A stretch of DNA of 35,957 bases from a virus. The notes under the pieces were generated by a model that was given only the letters and a program-made list of their open reading frames with translations, searched no databases and had not been told where the DNA came from. Location: positions 1-35,957 of the IMG/VR virus record IMGVR_UViG_3300009285_001051, one strand, 5' to 3'. Shown in pieces: positions 1 through 6,546 of the stretch (positions within the stretch are counted from its first letter, which is position 1; each line of letters starts with the position of its first letter). Both the position numbers and the translations under genes were made by a program.

Positions 1-438
1 CTTGCTCTAGCCCCCCTCTGGTGGTATCATTATCACACGTTACCTAGATGGCTACTTATCGGACTTGTCGTTGCGACCATAGCTTTTCCCTTTGTATCGG
101 AGGCAATGGTAGTCCCGCCGAGAACTGATAGAGCGACAATCTTAAAATACGCGGAGTGGTATTCCGACTTTTATCACGTTTCTGACAGATTGCTTTTCGC
201 CATCATAGATGCCGAGAGCGGGTGGAACGCGGGCGCGAGGAGCGTTTCGAGTAGTGCAAAAGGTCTCCTGCAATTCCTCGACGGAAGTTGGAAGTACCTG
301 AAATGTGAGGGAGATGTATTCAATCCCGCTCATTCCATCGAGTGCGCGGCGAGGACGATAGCAAACGGCGGTCTTTCCCATTGGCTCGTGGCGCCTGATA
401 CCGCCCGGAAGATTTTACCGCTCCTCTCCTCCCGATGA
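1..438 (+). CDS. Lytic transglycosylase-like lysozyme, N-terminus cut by window edge
   Basis: The frame is open from the first base. The 35 codons before the first ATG (106) encode a hydrophobic segment (WLLIGLVVATIAFPFV), which looks like a signal peptide or membrane anchor, so the true start lies outside the window; no ATG, GTG or TTG occurs earlier in frame. The following ~110 residues look like a compact SLT/goose-type lysozyme fold: a DAESGW segment with the likely catalytic Glu, then SSSAKGLLQF, then a helix ending in ARTIANGG. Family members cleave the glycan strands of peptidoglycan. With its anchor it may act at entry or in lysis. A second transglycosylase domain sits at the far end of the window (33589-34875). 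The domain call is from motif recognition only. Confidence 0.72.
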   Translation, partial: LALAPLWWYHYHTLPRWLLIGLVVATIAFPFVSEAMVVPPRTDRATILKYAEWYSDFYHVSDRLLFAIIDAESGWNAGARSVSSSAKGLLQFLDGSWKYLKCEGDVFNPAHSIECAARTIANGGLSHWLVAPDTARKILPLLSSR

Positions 439-481
439 GGTGCCTCACTCGAATTCTCGCGCTCACGGATCGTCTGCTCGC

Positions 482-510
482 TAGAATCCGGCGCCGAAAA
501 ATGCTACAAT
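482..510 (+). promoter_or_regulatory. Sigma70-like promoter, leaderless start at GTG 517
   Basis: A -35 box TAGAAT (482-487), a 17-nt spacer and a -10 box TACAAT (505-510), with TG one base upstream of the -10 (extended -10). The GTG start lies 6 nt after the -10, so transcription should begin at the start codon. The same layout recurs before at least six other genes here. Confidence 0.6.
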
Positions 511-516
511 GTTTCC

Positions 517-693
517 GTGGCTATACCGCGAACGAATTGCAAACATTGCGGAATTTTCTTAGGCGAACTAAACGCCACGAGCCGGAAAACAACCTGCTGG
601 GATTGCAGGATGAATGGAATGAGGATACGGGGACGGGAACGTGCGCGGAGGTTGCACCCTGGATGGAAGGTCAAGGCGGGGGTGAAAAAGTGA
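517..693 (+). CDS. Small zinc-ribbon protein (58 aa)
   Basis: GTG start placed 6 nt after a good -10 box. The product begins MAIPRTNCKHCG and has two CxxC knuckles (CKHC and CWDC, about 20 residues apart) followed by a basic tail rich in Arg and Lys, as in small phage zinc ribbons that bind nucleic acid. A longer ORF in another frame (435-701) covers it, but that ORF has no recognisable pattern, whereas this frame has paired cysteines. Function beyond metal and probable nucleic-acid binding is not predictable. Confidence 0.68.
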   Translation: MAIPRTNCKHCGIFLGELNATSRKTTCWDCRMNGMRIRGRERARRLHPGWKVKAGVKK

Positions 694-710
694 GGAAATG
701 AGTGGTTATT

Positions 711-741
711 TTGACTCTTGCTTTCTATAACCGAGTATGAT
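711..741 (+). promoter_or_regulatory. Putative promoter before the 848 gene
   Basis: TTGACT (711-716) and TATGAT (736-741) separated by 19 nt, longer than the 17 nt seen elsewhere in this phage. Transcription would start near 748, giving a leader of about 100 nt to ATG 848. The first AUG of that transcript (748) is followed after one codon by UAG, a minimal two-codon upstream ORF. An alternative -10, TATAAC (726-731), lies 5 nt before ATG 737, which would open the longer ORF. Confidence 0.4.
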
Positions 742-803
742 AGTATTATGGGGTAGGAAACAGCACAACTTCCGCGCCGGACTTGTAGTGGGTCGGACGC
801 AGG

Positions 804-841
804 AATTTCCCCAGATTCTCCACTACGAAGGTGGGGAAATT
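804..841 (+). promoter_or_regulatory. Leader hairpin covering the ribosome-binding region
   Basis: AATTTCCCC (804-812) and GGGGAAATT (833-841) form a perfect 9-bp inverted repeat with a 20-nt loop, ending 6 nt before ATG 848. The purine-rich candidate Shine-Dalgarno (AAGGTGGGG) lies partly in the 3' arm, so the folded RNA could hide it. If translation starts at 737 instead, the repeat is inside the coding sequence. Confidence 0.45.
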
Positions 842-847
842 TCTTTT

Positions 848-1141
848 ATGAGCAAAGGAGGATACAAAAAATCACCATACGTCAAACAGTTTCTCAACGC
901 CATTCTTGGCGAACTCCCTCGTAAGGAGATAGGGGAATTTGTTTTGAAGCGGAATGATGCTGTTGGTGGTATTACTTTGATTACAAAGGAGCGTGAAGCG
1001 TTAGACGTTGAGGGAAAGGGCGCGTCTGTTGAAGATAGGATGAAGATGCGCGAAAAAGTCGCGGCGACGAAATTCGCGCCGATTACTGATGAAGAACTGG
1101 GAGACGCATTTGGAGAAACGAACACAGCCGGGCAGGACTAA
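848..1141 (+). CDS. Hypothetical protein (97 aa)
   Basis: Begins MSKGGYKKSPYVKQF and is hydrophilic and charged, with a C-terminal stretch rich in Asp, Glu and Lys. I recognise no family. ATG 848 was chosen because an AAGGTGGGG stretch precedes it and the upstream leader is structured. The frame is open back to ATG 737 (134 aa), which sits 5 nt after a TATAAC box and could be a leaderless start instead. No membrane segment or signal peptide is visible. Confidence 0.55.
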   Translation: MSKGGYKKSPYVKQFLNAILGELPRKEIGEFVLKRNDAVGGITLITKEREALDVEGKGASVEDRMKMREKVAATKFAPITDEELGDAFGETNTAGQD

Positions 1142-1146
1142 CTCCT

Positions 1147-1411
1147 GGTCGGTTGTGCTGTTTCTACAACATCATAGAAAGCGGTTTTATTGGCACGGTT
1201 ATACCGAAGAAAAAACCGGCCCGGAAAGAGTGGTGTGTATATTCGTGGCTCTGCATTCCCATCCCAGCATCCACGTCAAGTCCAAGGGGTGCAATAAGAA
1301 GTCTCGCTAATAACGAGGGAATTAAAACAACTTCTTATTGTCCCCCGTGGAATGCACATCACTTTTACCACCTCGCAAGAGGCAAAAGGTTGAATGTCCC
1401 ATCAGGGTGGT
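1147..1411 (+). ncRNA. Structured non-coding RNA region, unknown class
   Basis: The 368-nt gap 1142-1509 has no credible gene but many inverted repeats. GGTCGGTT (1147-1154) can pair with AACCGGCC (1214-1221), or CGGTTTT (1182-1188) with AAAACCG (1212-1218); these are alternatives. TTTCTA (1161-1166) pairs with TAGAAA (1175-1180). TGCATTCC (1252-1259) pairs with GGAATGCA (1349-1356) and encloses CAATAAGAAGT (1292-1302) paired with ACTTCTTATTG (1330-1340), an 11-bp stem. CCTC-GCAA-GAGG (1371-1382) is a GNRA tetraloop hairpin. ACCACC (1367-1372) can pair with GGTGGT (1406-1411), overlapping that hairpin. It may be read from the promoter at 711. Group I core motifs are absent; I do not recognise the class. 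Confidence 0.5.
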
Positions 1412-1452
1412 CTCCATTCTCCCTCTCTATGATGCACATACTGGTTTGACTG

Positions 1453-1464
1453 CTACCTAGGTAG
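1453..1464. repeat. 12-bp perfect palindrome, possible operator
   Basis: CTACCTAGGTAG is its own reverse complement and lies 45 nt before the methyltransferase start at 1510, in non-coding DNA. Such a site would suit a dimeric DNA-binding protein, for example the HTH protein at 3168, but nothing ties the two together. Confidence 0.35.
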
Positions 1465-1509
1465 GATGCAGGGAGGGATAGCTTTAGGGTGAATCTAATC
1501 GCCGCGAAC

Positions 1510-2618
1510 ATGGAAACAAACAAGATATACTGCGGTGATTCTCTAGAAGTGCTTCGCGCGTTTCCCGATGAGAGTGTAGATTGTTGTATTACTTCCCCCC
1601 CTATTGGGGACTTCGGGATTATGGTGTTGAGAGACAACTCGGCCTAGAAAAGACACCAGAGGAGTATGTTTGCCGAATGGTTGAGGTGTTTCGTGAAGTA
1701 AAACGAGTTTTGAAAAAAGATGGGACACTCTGGTTGAACCTCGGGGATTCATACGCTGGCTCTGGCCGTGGTAGGGACGCCGATGGAACGTGGAACCAAG
1801 GCAAAGGTGGGTCAAAACAGGAAACAAACGTGGGTTCTATTACTGGACGAGTGGTAAATCATAAATCATTCAGCAAGAAAGCGATTGAGGCGGGGGTGAT
1901 TGGGAATGAGTGGGTGAAACCACCACCCGGACTAAAGCAAAAAGACCTTGTTGGTATTCCGTGGATGGTTGCGTTTGCTCTTCGTGCCGATGGCTGGTAT
2001 CTCCGGCAGGATATTATATGGGCGAAGCCAAATCCGATGCCCGAGAGCGTGAATGATAGGTGTACCAAGAGCCACGAGTATATTTTCTTGATGAGCAAAC
2101 AGCCGAAGTATTATTTTGACAACGAAGCCGTGCAAGAGGTGGCGGTTACCGATGAAAATAGACCAAGCGGTGTAGTAAGAGAAAGAGAATACGGATATAA
2201 TAGCAAACAGAAAATAATCCGCAGTATGTGGAAGGAAAAAGCGACTAGTGAAGGTTCTGTACATGTCCACAAAAAAGGTAACAAAATGGACGGAGTAAAA
2301 GATGACCCTCTATATGCAACAAAACCACAGAGAAATATGGTAACGGGCGCATTTAGGAATCGCAGAAGCGTTTGGACAGTAACAACCCACCCCTTCAAAG
2401 ACGCCCATTTCGCCACCTTCCCAGAAAAACTTATTGAGCCAATGGTGCTCGCTGGATGCCCGAAAGGAGGAATTGTTCTCGACCCATTTTTTGGCGCGGG
2501 AACCACCGGAGTCGTTTGCAAAAAACTCGGACGAAACTATATCGGCATAGACCTAAATAAGCAATACTGTGAAATGTCAGAGAAGCGTATCGCCGCCGCG
2601 CCACAGCCGTTTATCTAG
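1510..2618 (+). CDS. DNA methyltransferase (N4-C/N6-A, beta-class order), interrupted by a -1 frameshift
   Basis: ATG 1510 opens METNKIYCGDSLEVL and runs to TAG 1645-1647 (45 aa). At a run of seven C (1595-1601) a -1 shift joins it to the rest of the gene, which restores TSPPYW, the catalytic motif IV, at residues 28-33 of a 369-aa protein. The SAM-binding motif I (DPFFGAGTTG, about residues 325-334) follows near the C-terminus, so the order IV...I is that of beta-class DNA modification methylases. Family members methylate cytosine N4 or adenine N6, and in phages they usually protect against host restriction. No restriction nuclease is adjacent. The frameshift could be a sequencing error, phase variation, or ribosomal slippage; as printed, the catalytic part is out of frame. 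Confidence 0.8.
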
Positions 2619-2624
2619 TGGAAT

Positions 2625-3128
2625 ATGAATATGAAACCACCGCTTATACAAGGCGCAAGTAATGATTTTCAGACCCCACCCCAAGCATTGAATCCGCTTC
2701 TGCCATTTCTTAAAAAGGATTGGCTGATTTGGGAGTGCGCTTCTGGGAAAGGAAATCTTGTGGATGGTTTGAATAGTGAGGGATTTCTTGCTGTCGGCAC
2801 CGATATACTGACTGGACAAGATTTTCTTTCATGGAAACCAGAGCGGTTTGATTGTATCGTAACTAACCCGCCATTTTCCCTCAAAGAGAAATTTTTGGAG
2901 CGAGCATATTTTCTTGGGAAGCCGTTTGTGTTTTTGCTTCCGCTTACTACTTTAGAAGGAAAGACCCGGCAGGCACTGATGCAGATGTATGGCGTGGAAA
3001 TCATTTTATTCGACAAACGAATCAATTTTGAGACACCTTCAGGAAAAGGTAGCGGTAGTTGGTTTGCAACGGCGTGGTTTACAAATGGATTGAACATTGG
3101 CAAGGAACTAACTTTTGTGAAGTATTAG
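2625..3128 (+). CDS. Phage-type adenine-specific DNA methyltransferase
   Basis: 167 aa. An N-terminal NDFQTPPQAL segment resembles the substrate-side motif of phage DNA N6-adenine methyltransferases. A SAM-binding region follows (WECASGKGNL, about residues 35-45; TDILTG near 60), then the catalytic TNPPF motif near residue 84. It starts 6 nt after the first methyltransferase, so the two are probably co-translated and give two modification specificities. The length is close to other short phage Dam-like enzymes. It could also begin at the second ATG (2631). Target sequence unknown. Confidence 0.78.
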   Translation: MNMKPPLIQGASNDFQTPPQALNPLLPFLKKDWLIWECASGKGNLVDGLNSEGFLAVGTDILTGQDFLSWKPERFDCIVTNPPFSLKEKFLERAYFLGKPFVFLLPLTTLEGKTRQALMQMYGVEIILFDKRINFETPSGKGSGSWFATAWFTNGLNIGKELTFVKY

Positions 3129-3132
3129 TAAG

Positions 3133-3161
3133 TTGCAAATAGGTGCCTATAGGTGTATACT
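3133..3161 (+). promoter_or_regulatory. Sigma70-like promoter, leaderless start at ATG 3168
   Basis: TTGCAA (3133-3138), a 17-nt spacer and TATACT (3156-3161), then 6 nt to ATG 3168. The predicted transcript begins at the start codon of the HTH gene. Confidence 0.68.
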
Positions 3162-3167
3162 TATCTT

Positions 3168-3326
3168 ATGTCAAAACAGGTAAAATGGGACAGGGTCGAG
3201 AAGGTGCGCCAGCTTGCCTCCGAGGGCAAATCATATAGGGAAATAGCGCGTATTTTCGGTGTTCACCACACCACGATTTTGAGGGACTTTCATAGAAAGA
3301 AGGTTATCCACAGGAGAGCGGTTTGA
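3168..3326 (+). CDS. Small helix-turn-helix DNA-binding protein (52 aa)
   Basis: ATG follows the -10 box by 6 nt. The product is almost entirely one HTH domain: a first helix (WDRVEKVRQLASEG), then SYREIARIFGVHHTTILRDF, which matches the homeodomain-like HTH of resolvases and small transposase or repressor proteins, then a basic tail ending HRRAV. It has no catalytic domain. It probably binds phage operators, and the next promoter (3323-3350) overlaps its stop codon. Targets are unknown. Confidence 0.72.
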   Translation: MSKQVKWDRVEKVRQLASEGKSYREIARIFGVHHTTILRDFHRKKVIHRRAV

Positions 3327-3350
3327 TTGGTGGTGCGTATGTGATACAAT
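3323..3350 (+). promoter_or_regulatory. Promoter with structured 5' leader for the 3448 operon
   Basis: TTGATT (3323-3328), a 16-nt spacer and TACAAT (3345-3350) with TGA just before it (extended -10). Unlike most promoters here, the nearest credible start is about 90 nt downstream (3448). The leader can fold with GGGC...GGGT against ACCC...GCCC (roughly 3390-3425), so expression of the recombination genes behind it may be controlled at RNA level. The stretch 3327-3447 holds no convincing gene. Confidence 0.5.
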
Positions 3351-3447
3351 ATCATCAGGTAAAGGTCGAAAACAAAACGTGTACATTTCGGGCGCTGGGT
3401 GTTCCGTACAGGTTTACCCCGCCCCCGGAATCAGGAATCAAAAACAA

Positions 3448-3564
3448 ATGTACATCCAAGAACCAAAAAAAGAAAACGTCGTGTGGTATGTCGTATTCTT
3501 TGTGAGTTTGCTCGGCGTGCTGTTTCTCTGGGGGTTTGTATTCTGGGGGTTTGTATTAAACTAA
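3448..3564 (+). CDS. Small single-pass membrane protein (38 aa)
   Basis: A hydrophilic start (MYIQEPKKEN) is followed by one strongly hydrophobic segment from VVWYVVFFV to the end. A GTG upstream (3379) would extend the frame by 23 residues, but that part looks like leader RNA. The second half contains a perfect 15-bp tandem duplication (3528-3557) that repeats five residues inside the membrane segment. Small membrane peptides of this kind in early regions may target host functions; no function can be assigned. Confidence 0.5.
   Translation: MYIQEPKKENVVWYVVFFVSLLGVLFLWGFVFWGFVLN
3528..3557 (+). repeat. Perfect 15-bp tandem duplication
   Basis: CTGGGGGTTTGTATT occurs twice back to back (3528-3542, 3543-3557). 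It is in frame, adding five residues (about one and a half helical turns) to the membrane peptide, so copy-number change would alter the length of the segment without breaking the gene. Confidence 0.9.
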
Positions 3565-3565
3565 C

Positions 3566-3751
3566 ATGAACAAAACACAATTCGATATGCCGTTCGATAA
3601 GGATTGGTTTCAGAACCCATCGCTGTACAAAGAGTTCAACTTCAACTCGGTGATTGCGAAGATGAATAACATTAACGAGGCAATTTACGGCGTGCGGCCG
3701 TTCGTAGAAAGGGACGAGGAGCGCGACGAGGATACGGATGAGGGTCAATAA
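3566..3751 (+). CDS. Hypothetical acidic protein (61 aa)
   Basis: Starts 1 nt after the preceding stop. The N-terminal half is aromatic (MPFDKDWFQNPSLYKEF) and the C-terminal tail is highly charged (RDEERDEDTDEG). It ends directly before the nuclease start, and its last codons supply the GAGGG used as that gene's ribosome-binding site. No family recognised. Confidence 0.6.
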   Translation: MNKTQFDMPFDKDWFQNPSLYKEFNFNSVIAKMNNINEAIYGVRPFVERDEERDEDTDEGQ

Positions 3752-3752
3752 T

Positions 3753-4553
3753 ATGCGTATAGAAATAATCAAAACCAAGTCGCCGGGAATCGTGCAATGC
3801 ACGACGCTGGATGAGCGTTGGTATTCTAGGGAGGTTGCAGAAGTATCCGAATATCGCCCCTCCTCGACGTGGATTGCTGGATGTTACCCGAAGGGCGTCC
3901 AGTTCTACAAATGGCTCGCGGAGAAGGGCTGGGATGAAGCGGAAGCAATCAAGATTGCCGCCGGAGAGAAGGGTTCAAAAGTCCATAAAGCGTGCGAGCA
4001 GTTGATGAGTGGTGAGAAGGTGAAGATGGATGACAAGTTTGTGAATCCCCGGACGGAACAGCCGGAGGAGCTAATGGTAGCGGAGTGGGAATGTATTATG
4101 TCGTTTGCTTCGTGGTGGAATCAATTTGTAGAGGAGCACACGGTGGAAATCCTCGCAATCGAGCAGGTGATATTCCCTGACGGATTGCCGTATGCCGGAA
4201 CTCTCGACTACCTGCTCAAAGTAGATAAAAAGCTTGTCGTCCTCGACCTCAAGACCTCGCAGAATGTATGGACGGAGCATGAGCTTCAAATCTCCTCTTA
4301 CGCGGTCCCCTCGAATGCCGACCTCGCATGGATTCTCCAAATCGGCTACAAGCGAAACAAGGTGGGGTGGAAGCTGACCGAGTTCTCCAAGGAGGAAATC
4401 GCCACGAACTTTACGACCTTTATGTCCGTCGCGTATGAAATCTGGAAGAAGGAGAATCCCGACGCAAAGCCGAAGCAGAGGGACTACCCGACCGAATTAA
4501 AACTTACTATTCCGCCAAAGGTCGTGGACAAAGTGAGGGGTGAAAAAAAATAA
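3753..4553 (+). CDS. PD-(D/E)XK (RecB/Cas4-like) nuclease
   Basis: 266 aa. Core motifs in order: GSKVHKACEQ around residue 75 (the conserved His of RecB-type nucleases), a helix with Glu and Trp, GTLDYLL around 150 (acidic metal ligand), LDLKTS around 165 (the D...E/DxK element), and QISSYA about 15 residues on. Start 3753 has GAGGG 8 nt upstream; the frame is open to ATG 3738. Phage enzymes of this type act as exonucleases in replication-linked recombination. The neighbours, an SSB-like protein and a NinG-like HNH protein, fit a recombination module. Confidence 0.83.
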   Translation: MRIEIIKTKSPGIVQCTTLDERWYSREVAEVSEYRPSSTWIAGCYPKGVQFYKWLAEKGWDEAEAIKIAAGEKGSKVHKACEQLMSGEKVKMDDKFVNPRTEQPEELMVAEWECIMSFASWWNQFVEEHTVEILAIEQVIFPDGLPYAGTLDYLLKVDKKLVVLDLKTSQNVWTEHELQISSYAVPSNADLAWILQIGYKRNKVGWKLTEFSKEEIATNFTTFMSVAYEIWKKENPDAKPKQRDYPTELKLTIPPKVVDKVRGEKK

Positions 4554-4557
4554 AACC

Positions 4558-5058
4558 ATGTCATTCAAAGACGAAATCTACAAGGTAAAGCAAGAGGCAG
4601 AAGCAAAGAAGCCGTTTAAGGTGTCCGAGGGCGCGAACCGAGTTCGCATCCTCCAAGAGCCGATTCGCCACGACGGGAGCTACAACGGCCGCCCGACGGT
4701 AAAGTGGCTTACGCGAGTGCTTGACCGAAAGGACGGGAAAATCAAACTCTGGTTCATGCCCTCGATTATCAGCATGAGCATAGGCGAGATGATGGGGTCG
4801 GATGATTGGGGCTTCGAGGAGTTTCCGATGCCCTATGATGTAACCATAAACGCAAAGGACGCGGGAAAGAAGGAGGTTGAGTATACGCCCATGCCTTCAC
4901 CGAAGCGTGAGAAGGTTGATGAGGATATTATTCTTCAGCTCGAGGGGTTGCCGAAGCTCACATATATTCGGGAGAAGCTACAGGAGAATCAATCAGAGAA
5001 GCAACCGATATACGAAAGGTTGCATGAGGAGGAACCGCCTACGCTGGAGGACTATTAA
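4558..5058 (+). CDS. Putative single-stranded DNA-binding protein
   Basis: 166 aa. The start reads MSFKDEIYKVKQ followed by PFKVSEGANRVRIL, a pattern typical of phage gp32-like SSB proteins where an OB-fold begins after a short Lys-rich arm. The C-terminus is acidic (HEEEPPTLEDY), as expected of SSB tails that recruit partners. I chose ATG 4558; a GTG at 4540 overlapping the nuclease gene would add six residues. No Cys-rich zinc insert is present, unlike T4 gp32. The family assignment is inference from pattern and position. Confidence 0.5.
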   Translation: MSFKDEIYKVKQEAEAKKPFKVSEGANRVRILQEPIRHDGSYNGRPTVKWLTRVLDRKDGKIKLWFMPSIISMSIGEMMGSDDWGFEEFPMPYDVTINAKDAGKKEVEYTPMPSPKREKVDEDIILQLEGLPKLTYIREKLQENQSEKQPIYERLHEEEPPTLEDY

Positions 5059-5060
5059 GA

Positions 5061-5474
5061 ATGACGCGCCGCCCGAAAGACAGAGCGAAATGGAAGCCAA
5101 CGCACTGGATACGGTATCTCGATGAATTGTTTAGTAGGGCGGTGCGGTTGCGGGGAAAGTGCGAGCGATGTGGAAAGAAGCTGGGCGTGCAACTTCAGAC
5201 AAGCCATATTTATAGCCGAGCGAATAAGGAGGTACGGTGGTGTTTCTTGAATGCAACCGCTCTCTGCGCGCGTTGCCACATGGATTGGCACTCCAATCCT
5301 GTGAATGGGATTTTGTGGCTCACCGATTATTATGGAGATGAAAATATGGCAATTCTGCGAAACATGAGCCGAAAAACTCGCCAGTGGTGGCGGGGAGAAT
5401 ATGAAAAAGTCGAGAAAACATTGCTTGATGAGATAGAAAAATATGCAACAGGAAGCGGGCTACCAAAGCGATAA
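5061..5474 (+). CDS. NinG/HNH-like recombination endonuclease
   Basis: 137 aa, start preceded by GGAGGA at 9-10 nt. A zinc knuckle CERCG (near residue 35) is followed by QTSHIYSR, where the His lies where the first His of an HNH motif is expected, then NATALCARCHMDWH, completing a second Cys pair and the final His. This layout matches the lambda NinG/Rap family, structure-selective endonucleases acting on recombination intermediates. It lacks the NUMOD motifs of homing endonucleases and lies within a replication/recombination operon, which favours a housekeeping role. Confidence 0.65.
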   Translation: MTRRPKDRAKWKPTHWIRYLDELFSRAVRLRGKCERCGKKLGVQLQTSHIYSRANKEVRWCFLNATALCARCHMDWHSNPVNGILWLTDYYGDENMAILRNMSRKTRQWWRGEYEKVEKTLLDEIEKYATGSGLPKR

Positions 5475-5613
5475 AAAATTGTATCTCTGCGTTCACTGCG
5501 GCGAGGAGATTGGATTTATCAAGAAACAGTTTTGCAAGTTTTGCGTGACAAAAGAAAAGCGCGAAACGATGGATGCGGAGAATGTGGAAATCATGCAAAC
5601 ATGGAACAAGTAA
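5443..5613 (+). CDS. Small zinc-ribbon protein (56 aa)
   Basis: Starts inside the end of the HNH gene in another frame (32-nt overlap) and overlaps the next start by 13 nt. Begins MQQEAGYQSDKK, then CVHC and CKFC spaced as a zinc ribbon, then a charged helix to MQTWNK. The paired cysteines and the tight fit between neighbours support it despite its length. Role unknown; small zinc ribbons in such operons often bind DNA or partner enzymes. Confidence 0.62.
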   Translation: MQQEAGYQSDKKLYLCVHCGEEIGFIKKQFCKFCVTKEKRETMDAENVEIMQTWNK

Positions 5614-5939
5614 CTCTCGAAAGCATCATAGACGGGCTGAAAGTGAAGATTCAGGAAGGAGGAATGCCCGACCCGAAGCGCTGGCTTGATGAGGCGTTCA
5701 AAATGACTGTTTTGACCGCCGAGGCGAATGCCGAGCTTGCGAAGCTGGAGCAGGAAGTGGCGCAGATGAAACTTGACGCGATGAGCGAGCAGGAAAATAT
5801 CAATGTCTCGGCGGTGCGGATACAGATTGACGCGACGGATGCGTACCGGGAGCTGAAGAAGAAACGGGCGATGATAAAATCGGCGGAGGAACTTATCAGA
5901 GTCGCGAAGAAAATGTCGGACCGGGAAAGTGGTTTTTAG
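5601..5939 (+). CDS. Hypothetical helical protein (112 aa)
   Basis: Begins MEQVTLESIIDGLKVKIQEG. Most of the sequence is heptad-friendly helix (LTAEANAELAKLEQEVAQMKLDA), then a second helix ending EELIRVAKKMSDRE. This pattern is widespread in phage early regions, and I know of no assigned function. ATG 5601 was chosen because residues upstream in the open frame are the shadow of the zinc-ribbon gene. Confidence 0.62.
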   Translation: MEQVTLESIIDGLKVKIQEGGMPDPKRWLDEAFKMTVLTAEANAELAKLEQEVAQMKLDAMSEQENINVSAVRIQIDATDAYRELKKKRAMIKSAEELIRVAKKMSDRESGF

Positions 5940-5941
5940 CT

Positions 5942-6238
5942 ATGAGCGACCAATGTCGTAAAATAGTGGAGATGTGCCGAGACGGACAGTTCCATTGCCA
6001 AAACGAGTTTCGCGCGAGGTTCATTTTCTCCCCGCACAAACGGAGGATTGAAATCGAGGGGCGCAGGAATAGAAAGGAACTAGTAACCGGCCCGTATGAG
6101 TTCGAGACGAGGAAGTGCATACATGGATTCAAGAACGAATACGACTACCGAATGTTCCCGAATCCCCTCTATGTTCCCTCGAAGGTCGAAACGAGAGATG
6201 AGGCAGAGAATAGATTATTACAGCAAGCGATATTATGA
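5942..6238 (+). CDS. Hypothetical protein (98 aa), early region
   Basis: Begins MSDQCRKIVEMCRDGQFHC. Notable are MCRDGQFHCQNEF near the start and a basic central block (KRRIEIEGRRNRKE). The N-terminal part resembles small winged-helix-like phage proteins of unknown role, which I offer only as a possibility. Overlaps the next gene by 4 nt (ATGA), so it is translationally coupled. Confidence 0.6.
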   Translation: MSDQCRKIVEMCRDGQFHCQNEFRARFIFSPHKRRIEIEGRRNRKELVTGPYEFETRKCIHGFKNEYDYRMFPNPLYVPSKVETRDEAENRLLQQAIL

Positions 6239-6534
6239 CCAAAACAATCACAGGAAAAACAATCAGAAAAGCAATAGCGGACGGAGACATAAAGGTCGGC
6301 GACTTCGTGAAGGTGGATAGATATGTAACCTGCCATTGGCACGAAGGGGTGAAAATCCTATCAATTACCGACGACCAGTATGATGGAACGGTAGCTGTTG
6401 TACATAGTAAGAGCCGATGTTGTTGTTCTGCTGCCCAATTCGCCAAAGGTCTTACGATAGAGGTAACAAGGGAGGAGTCCCCCGAAAGGACACATTCAGC
6501 GAACGAGAAGATTGCCGAGGAGGAGAAGGAGTAG
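6235..6534 (+). CDS. Hypothetical protein (99 aa)
   Basis: ATGA overlap with the upstream gene. Begins MTKTITGKTIRKAI; the middle (GDFVKVDRYV, VKILSITDD, TVAVVHSK) looks like a small beta-barrel. Three adjacent cysteines (RCCCSAAQF) sit near residue 63, and the C-terminus is Glu-rich and probably disordered. No family recognised. Confidence 0.58.
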   Translation: MTKTITGKTIRKAIADGDIKVGDFVKVDRYVTCHWHEGVKILSITDDQYDGTVAVVHSKSRCCCSAAQFAKGLTIEVTREESPERTHSANEKIAEEEKE

Positions 6535-6546
6535 CTCTTTATGAAC

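Noticed and set aside
435-701. 88-aa ORF overlapping the first gene by ATGA
   Set aside because: Another frame here (517-693) has a promoter at the right distance and a clear zinc ribbon; this one has no recognisable pattern.
1153-1449. 98-aa ORF in the structured gap, and a 73-aa ORF from 1089
   Set aside because: No family pattern, no start signal, and the bases are explained by nested RNA stems.
1142-1509. A second group I intron in the structured gap
   Set aside because: No R/S core motifs (GACTA...AAGATATAGTC) and the flanking frames do not join into one protein.
3379-3447. GTG start extending the membrane peptide
   Set aside because: The added residues look non-coding and overlap the leader hairpin; ATG 3448 leaves a normal peptide.
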